Source: JBIOWF01 sp044868295
GTDB taxonomy: Bacteria > Actinomycetota > Actinomycetes > Streptosporangiales > Streptosporangiaceae
Length of the DNA: 16,043 nucleotides
Direction: 5' to 3'
Assembly (NCBI GenBank): GCA_044868295.1
Contig: JBIOWF010000350.1
Span: 1 to 16,043, forward strand
This document shows positions 1-6,925 of the stretch, one piece after another. The translations under genes and the position numbers were made by a program. Below the pieces are notes generated by a model. It worked only from the letters and a program-made list of their open reading frames with translations, was not told the DNA's origin and did no database searches. How positions within the stretch are numbered: position 1 is the first letter of the stretch; each line of letters opens with the position of its first letter.

Positions 1-125
1 CCAACTCCTACGACGCGGAGCCGATCGGCGTGTACCTCGTCGCGGCGGCCTTCTACGTCGTCATCACACTGACCGGCGGACTGCTCACCGGCGCCGTGGA
101 GCGGAAGGTGGCGATCACGCGATGA
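1..125 (+). CDS. Amino acid ABC transporter permease, C-terminal end (partial)
   Basis: The gene enters from the left edge; codons are in phase from base 3 and end at the TGA at 123-125. About 40 residues are visible: a hydrophobic stretch (VYLVAAAFYVVITLTGGLL) and a basic tail ending ERKVAITR. This is how the last membrane helix and cytoplasmic end of polar amino acid permeases (HisM/GluC type) normally look. The TGA overlaps the ATG of the next permease gene as ATGA, so the two are translationally coupled. They probably form the two halves of one inner-membrane importer for glutamate or a similar amino acid. The ATPase and the binding protein should lie further left, outside the window. The substrate cannot be read from this fragment. 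Confidence 0.72.
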   Translation, partial: NSYDAEPIGVYLVAAAFYVVITLTGGLLTGAVERKVAITR

Positions 126-949
126 GACCGGAGATGGCGCTCTTCGACCCACCGGGTCCGCGGGCGCGTCAGCGCATACGGGTCGCCACCGTGGCGGCGC
201 TGGTGGTGATGGGCACCCTCGTCGCGCTGGCCTTCTGGCAGCTCTACGAGCACGGCCAGCTCGACGGCGACAAGTGGCATGCTCTCTTCGAGTGGCCCAA
301 CCTGCGCTTTCTGCTCGCCGGTTCGCCCGGTGAGATCGGCGGCCTGGCGTCCACCATGGTGGTCACCGTGGTGACGGTGGCTCTCGCGATTCCCTTGGGC
401 GCGCTGGTCGGTCTGGCGCGGGTGGCCCAGACCAGGGTCGTGCGCGCGGTCGCCCGGGCGTACACCGAGCTGTTCCGCGCGCTGCCGCTGTTGTTGCTGC
501 TGTTCGTCTTCTTCATCGGGCTGCCCAGGCTCGGCATCGTGCTGCCGATTTTCTGGCAGCTCACCCTCGCGATCGTGATCGCCAATGTGGCGACCATCGC
601 CGAGGTGTTCCGGGCCGGTGTGCTGGCACTGCCACGCGGGCAGACCGAGGCCGCGTACAGCATCGGCATGGGCTACTGGCAAGCGATGCGTCTCGTGGTC
701 GTGCCACAGGTGCTCCGTCAGCTCAGCCCCACACTGATCAGCCAGGTCGTGCAGATCCTCAAACAGAGCACGTTCGGCGTCGTGGTCAGTTACCTGGAGC
801 TGCTCTACGCGGGCGGGCTGCTGGCCGAGTCCGACACCATGCCGCCGCACAGCCTCCTGCCGACGTACATCGTCATCGCCGCCTTCTTCATCGTGACCAA
901 CGCCGGGCTTTCCCGGCTCGCCCGATCACTCGACCGTCGTACCGCCTGA
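122..949 (+). CDS. Polar amino acid ABC transporter permease (GluD/HisM type)
   Basis: This is a 275-aa membrane protein of the binding-protein-dependent transport permease family (polar amino acid uptake group). A basic N-terminus precedes a first helix at about residues 21-40. The permease core starts near residue 75, with helices at about 78-100, 119-141, 145-168 and 245-265. The segment ELFRALPLLLLLF (116-128) is typical of the amino acid permease group. The EAA loop that docks on the ATPase is at about 176-196, with E176, G182 and P195. The ATG at 122 overlaps the stop of the upstream permease, which fixes the start and indicates one operon. The protein should be the second permease of a glutamate/glutamine-like importer. 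The exact substrate is not determinable here. The operon appears to end with this gene or the following amidotransferase gene. Confidence 0.88.
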   Translation: MRPEMALFDPPGPRARQRIRVATVAALVVMGTLVALAFWQLYEHGQLDGDKWHALFEWPNLRFLLAGSPGEIGGLASTMVVTVVTVALAIPLGALVGLARVAQTRVVRAVARAYTELFRALPLLLLLFVFFIGLPRLGIVLPIFWQLTLAIVIANVATIAEVFRAGVLALPRGQTEAAYSIGMGYWQAMRLVVVPQVLRQLSPTLISQVVQILKQSTFGVVVSYLELLYAGGLLAESDTMPPHSLLPTYIVIAAFFIVTNAGLSRLARSLDRRTA

Positions 950-985
950 AGATTCGCCGTACCGCCTGACAACGAAAGGCACCAC

Positions 986-1756
986 ATGTGTCGACTCCTT
1001 GGCGTGGTCTCCCGCGCCCAGGCCCCGCTGCCCGATCTGCTCGGTGACACGCTCGCGCAGTTCACCGCGCTCGCGGCCGAGCACAAGGACGGGTGGGGAG
1101 TGGCGTACGCGGACGGTCCACAGGTCAACGCGGTGAAGGAAGAGCTGCCCGCGCACACGAGCGCCGCCTTCGCGCGTACCGTCAAGGGCATCGCCACCGA
1201 CGCCGCCGCGCTGCACATCCGCCTGGCCAATCCGGGGTCCCCGCTGACCTGGGAGAACACGCACCCGTTCACCGCGGGAGCGATGGCGTTCGCGCACAAC
1301 GGCGACTTCTCCCCGTCCGAGGCGGTCGACTCCCTCATCGACCCCGAGTTGCTCGCCGACGCCCGCGGGACGACCGACAGCGAGCGCCTGTTCCTGCTGG
1401 TGCGCATGCACCTGCGCGACAGCGATCCGGCGACCGCCCTGGCCCTGGCGGCCATGGACATCCGCGCCCGGGCCCGCTACAGCGGCCTGAACTGCCTCCT
1501 GCTCACCCCCGACGCGCTCTACGCCTATGTCGAGTCCGATCCGGACTCGGAGGTGTCCCGGCGGCGCGGTCCCGAATATTTCCCGCTCCGCTTCCGAGTC
1601 GAACCTGACCGGGTCGTGGTGACCTCTACGGGTTACCCGCAGCCGGCGGACGAATGGACCGTGCTCGAGGAACGAGAGGTTCTGGAGATCCGCCGCAGCA
1701 GCCTTCGAGTGACCCGGCACCGGGTGAGCCTGGCGGCGGCGGGAGTGGCCGTCTGA
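986..1756 (+). CDS. Class II glutamine amidotransferase (GATase_4/YafJ-like)
   Basis: A 256-aa cytoplasmic protein that starts Met-Cys-Arg. Cys2 would become the N-terminal nucleophile after methionine removal, as in class II (Ntn) glutamine amidotransferases. Other family marks are DGWGVAY (35-41), HIRLANPG (77-84), HPF (93-95), HNGDF (104-108) and TTDSE (129-133), which form the glutamine pocket. It has only the glutaminase domain, with no synthetase partner, so it matches the stand-alone YafJ-like group, whose acceptor is mostly unknown. The start is supported by GAAAGG at 974-979, 6 nt before the ATG. It lies 36 bp after the permease gene on the same strand and may be co-transcribed with it; a link to glutamine or glutamate supply is only inferred. 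Confidence 0.87.
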   Translation: MCRLLGVVSRAQAPLPDLLGDTLAQFTALAAEHKDGWGVAYADGPQVNAVKEELPAHTSAAFARTVKGIATDAAALHIRLANPGSPLTWENTHPFTAGAMAFAHNGDFSPSEAVDSLIDPELLADARGTTDSERLFLLVRMHLRDSDPATALALAAMDIRARARYSGLNCLLLTPDALYAYVESDPDSEVSRRRGPEYFPLRFRVEPDRVVVTSTGYPQPADEWTVLEEREVLEIRRSSLRVTRHRVSLAAAGVAV

Positions 1757-1773
1757 TCGGGTGCCAGACCCAC

Positions 1774-1813
1774 TGAGCCGGCCTGAGCCGGCCTGAGCCG
1801 GCCTGAGCCGGCC
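1774..1813 (+). repeat. Tandem repeat, 4 exact copies of TGAGCCGGCC
   Basis: Four perfect head-to-tail copies of the 10-mer TGAGCCGGCC start at 1774, 1784, 1794 and 1804, just downstream of the amidotransferase stop. A truncated fifth copy (TGA) follows at 1814. Each unit contains the palindrome GCCGGC, and the period is close to one helical turn. It may be a slippage-prone microsatellite, or it may add structure in front of the terminator hairpin that follows. Confidence 0.9.
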
Positions 1814-1835
1814 TGAATTGGGCGGCGGGGGCGGT

Positions 1836-1879
1836 GGGGCCATCGGCTGGAGCGGTTCTCCGCTTGGACCGATGGCCCC
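1836..1879. terminator. Large hairpin between convergent genes (bidirectional terminator)
   Basis: An 11-bp stem, GGGGCCATCGG (1836-1846) with CCGATGGCCCC (1869-1879), encloses a 4x4 internal loop and a 5-bp upper stem (AGCGG/CCGCT) with a TTCT loop at 1856-1859. It sits between the stop codons of the convergent amidotransferase and monooxygenase genes. No long T tract follows on either strand, as is usual for high-GC actinomycete terminators. Confidence 0.75.
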
Positions 1880-1889
1880 CTCATCTCGC

Positions 1890-2261
1890 TCAGCCTTGTT
1901 TCGGGGCCGAGCTCTGGACGACCTCGAACGACCACAATTCGGAGCCTGAGGCGGCCGGCCCCTGCCCGTGACCCTGCCCATGCCCCTGGCCTTCTCCGGG
2001 AGCCTGCGCGGCGGCTTCGGCGGAGGCCTGGGCGTGGCCGGCCTGGAAGGCGCGGCTCTCCTGCCAGCGCTGGAAGTCCTCCTCGCTGCGCCAGCGGGTG
2101 TAGACGAAGTACCGATCCGTCCCCTCCACGGGACGGAGCAGCTCGAACCACTCGAAGCCGTCGGAGGACTCGACCATTCCCGCCCTGTTGGCGAACCTCT
2201 TCTCCAGCTGTTCACGCATCTCAGCCGGAACGGTCAGCACGTTGATCTTCACAACAGACAT
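1890..2261 (-). CDS. ABM-domain monooxygenase, probable heme-degrading (IsdG/MhuD type)
   Basis: A 123-aa protein with a single antibiotic-biosynthesis-monooxygenase fold at about residues 1-100. It carries Asn7, Trp66 and His76, matching the Asn/Trp/His set described for the heme-degrading enzymes IsdG, IsdI and MhuD, so heme ring opening with iron release is the most likely role. The motif RWRSEEDFQRWQES (56-69) is typical. After His76 there is an Ala/Gln-rich stretch and a Gly/His repeat (GQGHGQGHGQG, about residues 91-101) before a final strand, an insertion longer than in the short family members. The ATG start follows a TAGGCT hexamer by 6 nt, so the transcript may be leaderless. The gene stands alone, convergent with the amidotransferase gene. 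A non-heme quinol monooxygenase is the alternative. Confidence 0.83.
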   Translation of the reverse strand: MSVVKINVLTVPAEMREQLEKRFANRAGMVESSDGFEWFELLRPVEGTDRYFVYTRWRSEEDFQRWQESRAFQAGHAQASAEAAAQAPGEGQGHGQGHGQGPAASGSELWSFEVVQSSAPKQG

Positions 2262-2267
2262 GCCGCC

Positions 2268-2273
2268 AGCCTA
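2268..2273 (-). promoter_or_regulatory. Putative leaderless -10 element (TAGGCT) of the monooxygenase gene
   Basis: On the minus strand TAGGCT is followed by GGCGGC and then the ATG at 2261. A TANNNT hexamer 6 nt before a start codon is the usual arrangement of actinobacterial leaderless genes. No clear -35 is seen. The same TAGGCTGGCGG string precedes the 566-aa gene at 12335. Confidence 0.45.
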
Positions 2274-2455
2274 TGCGCGTGACGCGTCGGCAGCCGAAGA
2301 GGCGTGGCAGTTGGAAGACGCGTAGCGGTGTTCTACAGGTGAGGGGCTCTCCGGGCCTCGCGGAAACGCGGAGCTTGTTCGGAGCGTTTTCGTGGGGCAG
2401 AGCTCCAACGCTGTGAGGTCGCCGGCCTGGGCGACGTGACGGGGCAAAGATTGGC

Positions 2456-2482
2456 GGGAGGGGCACTAGCCTTGTGACCGTG
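2456..2482 (+). promoter_or_regulatory. Start region of the FAH-family gene: SD-like GGGAGGGG and TAGCCT -10
   Basis: GGGAGGGG at 2456-2463 lies 10 nt before the GTG at 2474 and 16 nt before a second in-frame GTG at 2480. TAGCCT at 2467-2472 ends 7 nt before the GTG at 2480, which suits a leaderless transcript starting there. The two signals support different starts, differing by two residues. Confidence 0.4.
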
Positions 2483-3250
2483 CGTATTGCGAGGTTCTCC
2501 ACAGGCGACGGGGTCGCCTTCGGTGTGGTGGAAGAGGGCGAACAGGTCATCGCCAAGATCGACGGGCATCCGTTCGGCGGGGTCGATCTGACCGGCGAGC
2601 GCTATCCGCTCGCCGAGGTCCGTGTCGTCGCCCCGATGTTGCCCAGCAAGATCATCGGTATTGGCCGGAACTACGCCGATCATGCCCCCGAGATGGGGAA
2701 CGACGTCCCCGAGGAGCCGCTCGTCTTCCTGAAGCCGAGCACCACCGTGATCGGACCGGGGGAGGCGATCGCCTACCCGGAGAAGCTGTCGCAGCGGGTC
2801 GACTTCGAGGGCGAGCTGGCCGTGGTCATCGGGCGGCTGTGCCGCGAAGTGCCGGTCGAGCGCGCCCACGACGTGATCTTCGGATACACGTGTGCCAACG
2901 ACGTCACCGCGCGGGACCTGCAGAAGAAGGACGTCCAGTTCACCAGGGCCAAGGGCTTCGACACGTTCTGCCCGCTCGGGCCGTGGATCGAAACCGATCT
3001 CGACCCGAGTGATCTCGCCCTCACGACCACCGTGAACGGCGAGCTCAAGCAGAGCGCCAGGACCTCACTGCTGCTGCACGACATCCCCACGATCATCGCC
3101 CACGTGAGCGCCGTGATGACCCTGCTGCCGGGCGACGTCATCCTGACCGGGACGCCCGCCGGGGTCGGCCCGCTGGCCGTCGGTGACGAGGTCGGTGTGG
3201 GCATCGAAGGAATCGGAACTCTCCGCAATCGGGTGATCTCACGTGACTAG
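2474..3250 (+). CDS. Fumarylacetoacetate hydrolase (FAH) family protein
   Basis: A 258-aa enzyme of the FAH superfamily, which uses a divalent metal to cleave or isomerise acylpyruvate-type substrates. Family signs are IGIGRNYADH (61-70), the metal-ligand region VDFEGELAVVIG (109-120) with E112 and E114, ANDVTARD (141-148), the loop GFDTFCPLGPW (161-171) and TGTPAGVGP (225-233). Relatives include 2-hydroxyhepta-2,4-diene-1,7-dioate isomerase, acylpyruvase and oxaloacetate tautomerase; the substrate cannot be chosen from sequence. The start may be GTG 2474, favoured by SD spacing, or GTG 2480, which gives the usual MRIARFS beginning. Its stop lies inside the first codons of gltX (8-bp overlap), so the two are translated as a unit. 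The FAH-gltX pair is, from memory, conserved in Mycobacterium (Rv2993c-Rv2992c). Confidence 0.88.
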   Translation: MTVRIARFSTGDGVAFGVVEEGEQVIAKIDGHPFGGVDLTGERYPLAEVRVVAPMLPSKIIGIGRNYADHAPEMGNDVPEEPLVFLKPSTTVIGPGEAIAYPEKLSQRVDFEGELAVVIGRLCREVPVERAHDVIFGYTCANDVTARDLQKKDVQFTRAKGFDTFCPLGPWIETDLDPSDLALTTTVNGELKQSARTSLLLHDIPTIIAHVSAVMTLLPGDVILTGTPAGVGPLAVGDEVGVGIEGIGTLRNRVISRD

Positions 3251-4604
3251 GGTTCGCTTCGCCCCGTCCCCCACGGGCATGTTCCACGTCGGCGGCGCCC
3301 GCTCGGCGCTCTTCAACTGGGCGCTGGCCGAGCAGTCAGGCGGCACCTTCGTCCTGCGGATCGAGGACACCGACGCGGCCCGCAACCGGCCCGAGTGGAC
3401 CGAGGGGATCATCTCCGCGCTCTCCTGGATCGGCATCCACGGCGACTCCCCGCACTTCGAGGGGCCGTACTTCCAGTCCGCCTACGAGCAGCAGCATCGC
3501 GAGGCGGCCGTGAAGTTGCTCAAGGACCGCAGGGCGTACCACTGCGCCTGCACGCGCGACGACGTGAAGGCCAGGACGGGCTCCGAGCACCAGGGCTATG
3601 ACGGCTTCTGCCGTGACCGGGGCCTGGCCGAGGGCGCCGTCCGGTTCCGCACGCCGGACGAGGGCGTCACCGTGGTCGACGACCTGGTCCGGGGCCGGGT
3701 GGAGTTCCCGAACACCGCGATGGAGGACTTCGTCATCGTCCGCGGCGACGGCTCTCCGCTGTTCGTCCTCGCCAACGTGGTCGACGACATGGAGATGCGG
3801 ATCAGCCATGTGGTCCGTGCCGAGGAGCACCTGTCGAACACACCGAAGCAGCAGCTCCTGTGGGAGGCGCTGGGCGCCCGGCCGCCGATCTGGGCACATG
3901 TGCCGGTGATCGTCAACGAGAAGCGGCAGAAGCTGTCCAAGCGCCGCGACAAGGTCGCTCTCGAGTCCTACCGGGAGGAGGGCTACCTCGCCGAGGCGAT
4001 GGTCAACTACCTGATGCTCCTCGGGTGGGGGCCGGGCGACGACCGGGAGATCATGCCCTGGTCGGAGATGATGCCGCTGTTCAGGCTCGAAGACGTCAAC
4101 CAGTCGCCGGCGTTCTTCGACGAGAAGAAACTGCGGGCGTTCAACGGCGAGTACATCCGGGCGCTGCCCCTCGACGTGTTCATCGGACGGTGCGAGCCGT
4201 GGCTGGATCCCGACTGGGACCGGAGAGTCTTCGCCAAGGTCGCCGAGCTGGTCCAGACGCGGGTCGCCGTACTGTCCGAGATCACCGCGAACGTCGACTT
4301 CCTGTTCCTGGACTCCCCGGTGGAAGACCAGGCGTCGTGGGACAAGGCGATGAAGCCGGGCGCGGCCGAGATCCTTTCCGGGTACGCCGAGCGCCTGCGG
4401 GCCGTCAGCTGGGACCCTGAGTCGTTGAAGACGGCCCTGGAGGAGGTGGGCGCCGAGCACGGGCTCAAGCTCGGCAAGGCGCAGGCCCCCGTCCGGGTGG
4501 CCATCACCGGCCGGACCGTCGGTCTGCCGCTGTTCGAGTCGATCGAGGTCCTCGGCCGGGAGCGGTCTCTGGAGCGCCTCCGGGCGGCACTGGCCAAGCT
4601 CTAG
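3243..4604 (+). CDS. gltX: Glutamyl-tRNA synthetase (GluRS)
   Basis: A 453-aa class I aminoacyl-tRNA synthetase that charges tRNA-Glu. The HIGH signature appears as HVGG (15-18) after FAPSPTGMF, and the KMSKS signature as KLSKR (230-234). RIEDTD (39-44) forms part of the glutamate/ATP site. Cys101, Cys103 and Cys123 (CAC ... GFC) fit the zinc-binding insertion of many bacterial GluRS. The anticodon-binding helical region covers about 300-453 and ends with the typical GRTVGLPLFESIEVLGRE. The length is slightly below the common 470-500. The GTG start overlaps the FAH stop by 8 bp; that overlap, rather than an SD, sets the start. If the organism uses GatCAB, this enzyme may also mischarge tRNA-Gln. 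Genes for both tRNAs lie 4-5 kb downstream. Confidence 0.96.
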   Translation: MTRVRFAPSPTGMFHVGGARSALFNWALAEQSGGTFVLRIEDTDAARNRPEWTEGIISALSWIGIHGDSPHFEGPYFQSAYEQQHREAAVKLLKDRRAYHCACTRDDVKARTGSEHQGYDGFCRDRGLAEGAVRFRTPDEGVTVVDDLVRGRVEFPNTAMEDFVIVRGDGSPLFVLANVVDDMEMRISHVVRAEEHLSNTPKQQLLWEALGARPPIWAHVPVIVNEKRQKLSKRRDKVALESYREEGYLAEAMVNYLMLLGWGPGDDREIMPWSEMMPLFRLEDVNQSPAFFDEKKLRAFNGEYIRALPLDVFIGRCEPWLDPDWDRRVFAKVAELVQTRVAVLSEITANVDFLFLDSPVEDQASWDKAMKPGAAEILSGYAERLRAVSWDPESLKTALEEVGAEHGLKLGKAQAPVRVAITGRTVGLPLFESIEVLGRERSLERLRAALAKL

Positions 4605-4611
4605 CGGGCCT

Positions 4612-4638
4612 GGGCGGCGGCTTTGACGGCCGCCGCCC
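4612..4638 (+). terminator. gltX: gltX terminator hairpin
   Basis: GGGCGGCGG (4612-4620) pairs perfectly with CCGCCGCCC (4630-4638) around a 9-nt loop, starting 8 nt after the gltX stop. It has no T tract, but its position and strength suit an intrinsic terminator of the FAH-gltX operon. Confidence 0.75.
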
Positions 4639-4739
4639 TACGCGCGCCCCCGTGCGCCCGCGCCGCGCCTCCGCCTGCGTCACAGGGCGCCGGAGACGGT
4701 CCGCGACCTCCCGGTCAGAGGAGACGTCGGCTAGGTCGT

Positions 4740-4940
4740 GTTTTATAAATCAAGCCCTGCTGCGCGACGCCCGGATCGGCGCCTCGCCGCGTTGGCGCCC
4801 CACCCACGAAAACTCTTCGCAGGCTCAGAGTTTCCGCGGGGCCCGGGATTGTCGCCCGTAGAACACCGCTACGGGCTCCTCCTCCGCCTTGCGATCCACC
4901 AATCTGGATCGCCGCTCGCGACGGGCAGCATTTATAAAAC
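4740..4940. repeat. Structured non-coding block closed by an 11-bp AT-rich inverted repeat
   Basis: GTTTTATAAAT at 4740-4750 and its exact complement ATTTATAAAAC at 4930-4940 bound a 201-bp block. These are two of the most AT-rich spots in a very GC-rich window. Inside are four successive hairpins: GGCGCC pair (4778-4783/4794-4799), AAACTCT/AGAGTTT (4810-4816/4827-4833), GCCCGTAG/CTACGGGC (4854-4861/4869-4876) and GCGATCCA/TGGATCGC (4891-4898/4905-4912). No convincing gene lies here. The block fills the gap between the convergent gltX and dcp genes. It could be a small MITE-like element, a structured RNA closed by the terminal stem, or a compound bidirectional terminator. No target-site duplication was found. 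Confidence 0.6.
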
Positions 4941-4945
4941 TCTCC

Positions 4946-6925
4946 CTAGAGGAGGCCTCGGCGATCGAGGAGAGGCTCGATGCGGGGGTCACGGCCGCGG
5001 AAGTTGCGGAACGCGGTCATCGCGTCGAGGCTGCCGCCCTTGGAGAGCAGTTCGCCGCGGAACCGGTCGCCGTTCTCCCGCCGCAGGCCGCCGTTTTCGG
5101 TGAACCACTCCACCGTGTCGGCGTCGAGGACCTCACTCCAGATGTAGGAGTAGTAGCCCGCGCTGTAGCCGCTCGCCCAGATGTGCGCGAAGTACGGGCT
5201 TCGGTAACGCGGCGGGACCGCCGGAAGGTCCACGCCCGCCTCCCGCAGGGCCTCGGTCTCGAAGGTCTCGGCGTCACCGTCGGTGTAGGCGGTGTGCCAT
5301 GCCCAGTCGAGCAGGGTCGCGGCCAGGTATTCCACCGTCGCGAAGCCCTGGTTGAACTTCTGCGCCTCCAGCATGCGGTCGACCAGCTCGTGGGGCATCG
5401 GCTCGCCGGTCTCGTAGTGTTTCGCGTAGTTGGCGAGGACCTCGGGGTCGGTCGCCCACATCTCGTTCACCTGGGACGGGTATTCCACGAAGTCGCGCGG
5501 CACCGCCGTACCCGAGAAGCGGGGGTGGCGCACGTCGGAGAACAGCGCGTGCAGGGCGTGCCCGAACTCGTGGAACATGGTGTTGACCTCGTCGAACGTC
5601 ATCAGGGTCGGCTCGCCCTTGACGAGGTTGAGGTTGTTCACGACGACCGGCCTGGTGCCTTCGAGACCGGACTGCCTGACGAGGCTGTTCATCCACGCGC
5701 CGCCACGTTTGGAAGCCCGGGTGTGGAAGTCGCCGAGGAACAGGCCGAGCGGGGAGCCGTCCTCGTTGCGGACCTCCCAGATCCGCACGTCAGGGTGGTA
5801 GCCGTGCAGGTCCTCCCGCTCCGCGAAGGTGATCCCGTAGAGCTTCCCCGCGGCGTGGAAGACGCCCTTCTCCAGGACGCTGTTCAACTCGAAGTACGGC
5901 CGCATCTGGGCGCTGTCGATGGCGTACCGGGCCTTGCGCACCTTCTCGGCGTAGAAGGACCAGTCCCACGGCTGCACCGGGTGCCCGGCGAGCTCCTCCA
6001 GATCGGCCTGCTCCTTGCGGGCGTTGGCCACGGCCGGGGCGACGAGCCGGTCCAGCATCTCGGTGACGGCCTCGGTGGTTCCCGCCGTCTGGTCGGCCAG
6101 GACGTACTCGGCGTGGTTCGCGTAGCCGAGCAGCTTGGCGCGCTCGGCACGCAGTTCGGCGATCTCGGTGATGAGCTCAGCGTTGTCCGCGCCGCGCCCG
6201 GTGGAGGCCCGGTAGATCCGCTCGCGCAGCTCCCGGTTGGTCAGCTCGGCGAGAGCGGGCTGGCCGGTGGGCAGGACCAGCGTGATGAGGTGCTTGCCGT
6301 CCAGCCCCCGCTCCCTGGCGGTCTCCCGCAGGCCTTGGATCGCGTCCGGCGAGAGCCCGTCCAGCTCGGCGACGTCGTCGACCGTGACGGCCCGCGCGTT
6401 GGCGTCGGCCAGCAGATTCTGCTGGAACGTCGTCGCGAGCGACGAGAGCCTTTCGTTGAGCCGCCTGAGCTGTTCCTGATCCTCCTGTCCCAGTACGGCT
6501 CCCGCCCTGGTGAAGTCGGTGAGATACCGCTCCAGCAGCCACTTGCGCTCGGGATCATCCGTCTGGACCGCCTGGATCCGCGCGAACAGCCCGGCATTGA
6601 GGTGAATCGCGTCACTGTGCTTGGCCAGCTTGGGGGTGACGTCCTTCTGGATCTCCTGGATCACCGGGGTCGTGTCCGAGGACGCCTGATTGAAGAAGAC
6701 CGTGGACACGCGGTTGAGCAGCCGCCCGGACCGCTCCAGCGCCTCGATCGTGTTCTCGAAGGTGGGCGGCTCGGGGTCGCCCACGATCGCGTCCACCTCC
6801 GCGAGATGCTCGGCCATGCCCTGCTCGAACGCGGGCCCGTAATGCTCCTCCCTGATCTCCTGGAACGGCGGCAACTGGTACGGCAGGGAGCTCGGGTTCA
6901 GGAAGGGGTTCACGGACGGCGTCAT
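4946..6925 (-). CDS. dcp: M3-family peptidyl-dipeptidase (Dcp-like metallopeptidase)
   Basis: A 659-aa cytoplasmic zinc peptidase of family M3 (Dcp branch; E. coli Dcp is similar in length). It removes dipeptides from, or trims, short peptides. The zinc site HEFGH is at 452-456, with the third ligand candidate E481 in DFVEYPSQVNE. RKARYAIDSAQMRPYFELNSV (about 330-350) and HIWASGYSAGYYSYIW (581-596) are typical M3 substrate-site regions. No signal peptide is seen. The start ATG at 6923-6925 is chosen because the family begins NPFL..S.LPYQLPPF just after it; longer reading frames upstream run into the inserted element. The first two bases of this ATG coincide with the end of the iscB element, and the native Shine-Dalgarno lies 1.6 kb away at 8539-8547. 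Expression probably now depends on coupling to iscB (ATGA overlap) or on a weak GGCGGTGA. Confidence 0.93.
   Translation of the reverse strand: MTPSVNPFLNPSSLPYQLPPFQEIREEHYGPAFEQGMAEHLAEVDAIVGDPEPPTFENTIEALERSGRLLNRVSTVFFNQASSDTTPVIQEIQKDVTPKLAKHSDAIHLNAGLFARIQAVQTDDPERKWLLERYLTDFTRAGAVLGQEDQEQLRRLNERLSSLATTFQQNLLADANARAVTVDDVAELDGLSPDAIQGLRETARERGLDGKHLITLVLPTGQPALAELTNRELRERIYRASTGRGADNAELITEIAELRAERAKLLGYANHAEYVLADQTAGTTEAVTEMLDRLVAPAVANARKEQADLEELAGHPVQPWDWSFYAEKVRKARYAIDSAQMRPYFELNSVLEKGVFHAAGKLYGITFAEREDLHGYHPDVRIWEVRNEDGSPLGLFLGDFHTRASKRGGAWMNSLVRQSGLEGTRPVVVNNLNLVKGEPTLMTFDEVNTMFHEFGHALHALFSDVRHPRFSGTAVPRDFVEYPSQVNEMWATDPEVLANYAKHYETGEPMPHELVDRMLEAQKFNQGFATVEYLAATLLDWAWHTAYTDGDAETFETEALREAGVDLPAVPPRYRSPYFAHIWASGYSAGYYSYIWSEVLDADTVEWFTENGGLRRENGDRFRGELLSKGGSLDAMTAFRNFRGRDPRIEPLLDRRGLL

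Noticed and set aside
938..969. 12-bp repeat CGTACCGCCTGA at the end of the permease gene and again 20 bp later
   Set aside because: Real, but short; best seen as a minor local duplication with no evident role.
926..2215. 429-codon minus-strand frame opposite the amidotransferase gene
   Set aside because: It crosses a real gene, a tandem repeat and a terminator, and its sequence is Pro/Arg/Gly-rich without family similarity.
3336..4460. 374-codon minus-strand frame opposite gltX
   Set aside because: Shadow of an unambiguous GluRS gene.
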